DNA of 6,408 nt, taken from NCBI GenBank assembly GCA_964590315.1, contig CAZPVS010000026.1:1-6408 (forward strand), in the 5' to 3' direction. This stretch comes from JALRHH01 sp964590315 (GTDB taxonomy: Bacteria > Patescibacteriota > Saccharimonadia > Saccharimonadales > JALRHH01). A program made the position numbers and the translations under genes. Position 1 is the stretch's first letter. Each line of letters begins with the position of its first letter. Positions 4,608 to 6,408 of this stretch are shown one piece after another. A model generated the notes under the pieces. That model worked only from the letters and a program-made list of their open reading frames with translations, had not been told where the DNA came from and did no database searches.

Positions 4608-6269
4608 CTAGAAATGTTCACGGAGATGGGACATAGAATATTCCCAGTTCGCGTCAGTCTTCTTGTGTGGATTGAATATATTCTGCGGGTCAAATATCTC
4701 TTTGACGGTTCGCATATGATCGGTAACTACTTTGCCAAATTGTTGCTCGAGCCACGGTCCCCGAACAAGGCCGTCATTATGTTCACCGCTCAATGAACCA
4801 TGATATTTGAGCACCAGCTCGTTGACCTCTTTTTGTGCGGGCTCTATTTTGGCGCGCTCGGCAGGATCTTCAAATTTCATGAGTGGTATGACATGGAAAT
4901 TACCATCGCCCATATGCCCCGCTATGGTCGCGAACAATTTATACTTTTTAATAATCTTCTGCAACTCGGGTAAGAAATCGACTAGATATTGTGGTGGCAC
5001 GCAAAAATCATCGATAAATGGTGCTGTGTGCTTGTCCTTCACCTTGCTTCGTAAAATCTGAAAACTGTTACGTCGCATGATCCAGAATTTTTCGGACTTG
5101 CCCTCGGTCGGTGCCTCTTCAAATCCATTGATTTCATAGCGGGCTTTGTAGCGGGCAAGATCACGGTGCAAGGCTTTTATCTTGTCCCGTACTTCTTGTT
5201 CGGTATCGGCATTAAATTCAATCATCAAAACCAATTTAGGGATACCCCTCACCAACTGCATGCCGTCAGGAATAAGACTAAAGAGTAATTTGATAAACCG
5301 CCGCCATCCAAGCATCTTCAGGAAACTCGGCATGAAGCGAATAGATAGCAAAAGAGTTGCGTCATCAAACGATTCAAAGGTTGCGGGCTTATGCTTCAAT
5401 ACGGCAGGGATCAACTCGCCCAAATCATTAATGTTCTTGAGGAATAAGACGAGGAGCCCGGAGTGCTCACGGTGCGGGACAAGTCGGAAGGTGATGTCAG
5501 TTACCATGCCAAGCGTGCCTTCTGAGCCAACAATCAATCGAGTCAGATCAAATACGCCAGCTTCTCTGTCCCATACATCCCACAACGCATAGCCCATTGA
5601 GTTTTTACTCACGACCGGCTTGGCAGCCTTAATCTCCTCATAATGTGATTCGCATAGTTCATAGACTCGCTTATAAATATCAGCCTCAAAATCATTCTGC
5701 GCAATCTTGACGTCAAGCTCCGTCTTCGTGAGCGGCTTGACGACATATTCATTACCATCGGCAAACACGACTTTCAGCTCTTTTATATAATCAGCTGTCT
5801 TGCCAAATTCTAATGATTTTTCCCCGCCGGAGTTATTACCAATCATGCCACCAATGGTTGCCATGTCGCGGGACGCCGGGTAGGCGGGCATGAGTGCCTT
5901 ATGTTCCAGTGTAGCCTTTTCAAAATCACGATAATAAACCCCTGGCATTGCGTGAGCAGACTCAGAAGTAACCTCATGGATTGCCGTCAAGTACCGTGGA
6001 AAATCAATAATGATCGAGTCATTAATAGCGCCGCCCGCCATATCAGTGCCTGCACTCCGGGCAGTCAAAGATAGATCTGGTACCGTCTTCTTGTGTTTCT
6101 TGACCAGCCCGACAAGCTGTTGGATATCGTGCGAATCTTTTGGTGCAACCACTACTTGTGGTAACAATTCAAACATACTGGCATCGTGACTATATTGTTC
6201 ACGGGTAGCCAAATCGGTATGTATATCACCCTTAAATATTTTTTGTAATTCCTGCAGGAAGTTTTCCAT
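4608..6269 (-). CDS. FAD-linked oxidoreductase of the GlcD / D-lactate dehydrogenase type
   Basis: The 553-aa flavoprotein has an N-terminal FAD-binding (PCMH/VAO-type) domain and a C-terminal FAD-oxidase domain. Landmarks are LPQVVVAPKD (residues 36-45), TARSAGTDMAGGAI (69-82, FAD pyrophosphate loop), MATIGGMIGNNSGGEKSLEF (136-155), GSEGTLGMVTDITFRLVP (248-265), GHMGDGNFHVIP (451-462, metal/substrate histidines), SGEHNDG (494-500) and FDPQNIFNPHK (526-536). Relatives oxidise D-lactate, glycolate or D-2-hydroxyglutarate and pass electrons to a quinone or a partner protein; the exact substrate cannot be read here. It resembles the flavin half of YdiJ-like enzymes but lacks their C-terminal Fe-S domain. 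A basic amphipathic stretch (312-345) could bind the membrane. ATG 6269 is chosen because AGGG lies 6 nt upstream and the fold begins at once; TTG 6326 would add 19 less typical residues. It converges on the + strand genes. Confidence 0.92.
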   Translation of the reverse strand: MENFLQELQKIFKGDIHTDLATREQYSHDASMFELLPQVVVAPKDSHDIQQLVGLVKKHKKTVPDLSLTARSAGTDMAGGAINDSIIIDFPRYLTAIHEVTSESAHAMPGVYYRDFEKATLEHKALMPAYPASRDMATIGGMIGNNSGGEKSLEFGKTADYIKELKVVFADGNEYVVKPLTKTELDVKIAQNDFEADIYKRVYELCESHYEEIKAAKPVVSKNSMGYALWDVWDREAGVFDLTRLIVGSEGTLGMVTDITFRLVPHREHSGLLVLFLKNINDLGELIPAVLKHKPATFESFDDATLLLSIRFMPSFLKMLGWRRFIKLLFSLIPDGMQLVRGIPKLVLMIEFNADTEQEVRDKIKALHRDLARYKARYEINGFEEAPTEGKSEKFWIMRRNSFQILRSKVKDKHTAPFIDDFCVPPQYLVDFLPELQKIIKKYKLFATIAGHMGDGNFHVIPLMKFEDPAERAKIEPAQKEVNELVLKYHGSLSGEHNDGLVRGPWLEQQFGKVVTDHMRTVKEIFDPQNIFNPHKKTDANWEYSMSHLREHF

Positions 6270-6275
6270 GTTGTA

Positions 6276-6279
6276 CCCT
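6276..6279 (-). promoter_or_regulatory. Ribosome binding site of the FAD oxidoreductase gene
   Basis: On the minus strand AGGG lies 6 nt before the ATG at 6269. It decides in favour of this start over the in-frame TTG at 6326, which has no such site. Confidence 0.65.
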
Positions 6280-6319
6280 GTGTTACCGATTGGACATACA
6301 GACAATCCCCCGGCTATGC

Positions 6320-6350
6320 CACCCAATGCGCCTAATGCATATCTTGGGTG
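6320..6350. repeat. Inverted repeat in the leader of the FAD oxidoreductase gene
   Basis: CACCCAA (6320-6326) and TTGGGTG (6344-6350) are exact inverse complements 17 nt apart. Inside them TGC (6327-6329) can pair with GCA (6337-6339), leaving a four-base bulge. If the promoter at 6378-6407 is correct, the element is transcribed about 20 nt into a leader of about 100 nt. It could be an RNA hairpin or a repressor site just downstream of the promoter. Confidence 0.5.
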
Positions 6351-6377
6351 CTAAACAGAAAGGACGTATCTGGCATA

Positions 6378-6407
6378 AGTATAAGCGGTATGCTACTATT
6401 TAGGCAA
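6378..6407 (-). promoter_or_regulatory. Putative promoter of the FAD oxidoreductase gene
   Basis: On the minus strand TTGCCT (6407-6402, four of six -35 matches) and TATACT (6383-6378, five of six -10 matches) are 18 bp apart. The predicted start near 6371 gives a leader of about 100 nt before ATG 6269. It is the only one of the four proposed promoters here with a real leader, and its gene also has a Shine-Dalgarno site. Confidence 0.55.
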
Positions 6408-6408
6408 A

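Noticed and set aside
5182..5592. A 136-codon open frame on the + strand opposite the FAD gene
   Set aside because: It lies wholly inside the well-supported flavoprotein gene on the other strand, and its translation (Ser/Arg/Asn-rich, no motif) looks like an antisense shadow.
6270..6326. TTG 6326 as the start of the FAD oxidoreductase
   Set aside because: The added Gly-rich 19 residues do not resemble the family's N-terminus, TTG has no SD, and ATG 6269 has AGGG at 6 nt spacing.
6380..6408. A possible divergent + strand gene starting at ATG 6390 (MLLFRQ...) behind TATAAG at 6380-6385
   Set aside because: Only six codons are visible before the window ends, the -10 to ATG spacing is 4 nt rather than 6-7, and no -35 or SD is present. 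It may be real, but it cannot be supported from this window.
1..6408. Defence system, mobile element, CRISPR array or phage genes
   Set aside because: No transposase, integrase, nuclease or helicase motif and no array of direct repeats was found. All major frames are metabolic or membrane proteins.

Overview
The window looks like a piece of a small, gene-dense bacterial genome, most likely a member of the Patescibacteria and probably an environmental Saccharibacterium (TM7). The reasons are inferential. A cyo-type terminal oxidase sits directly beside short lineage-restricted membrane proteins and a YqeG-type HAD phosphatase. Intergenic gaps are very short, base composition is moderate, and several genes appear to have promoters placed right against their start codons. 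TGA acts as a stop (ends of cyoB and cyoC), so this is not a TGA-recoding lineage such as Gracilibacteria or Absconditabacteria. No rRNA or marker gene is present, so the phylum call stays provisional.

Left part (1-2025, + strand): the distal half of a cytochrome bo3 ubiquinol oxidase operon, in the order cyoB (3' end only), cyoC, cyoD, cyoE. cyoB/cyoC and cyoC/cyoD overlap as ATGA, and both junctions have a good Shine-Dalgarno site. cyoE overlaps the end of cyoD by about 29 nt. These genes encode the end of the haem-copper subunit I, subunits III and IV, and the haem o synthase that makes the cofactor. The promoter lies outside the window.

Middle part (2026-4565, + strand): four genes that follow closely on the same strand. 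Two overlapping genes encode small integral membrane proteins: a 97-aa three-helix protein and a 185-aa six-helix protein resembling the input domain of PilS-like sensor kinases, but with no kinase. A YqeG-like HAD phosphatase follows. The last is a 337-aa protein with one membrane anchor, whose cytoplasmic domain may be a metallopeptidase-like fold without its zinc motif. Three of these genes (at 2049, 2907 and 3552) have a -10-like hexamer ending 6-7 nt before the start codon and no usable Shine-Dalgarno site, which suggests leaderless mRNAs.

Right part (4566-6408, - strand): a convergent gene for a GlcD/D-lactate-dehydrogenase-like FAD oxidoreductase. It has a recognisable promoter near the right edge, a leader of about 100 nt with an inverted repeat, and an AGGG ribosome binding site. 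A reasonable but unproven working model is that this flavoenzyme oxidises a 2-hydroxyacid and passes electrons to a quinone, which the bo3 oxidase then oxidises with O2.

No tRNA, rRNA, CRISPR array, transposase or integrase was seen. There is no gene-free stretch over 300 bases; the longest is the 139-base leader and promoter region at 6270-6408.
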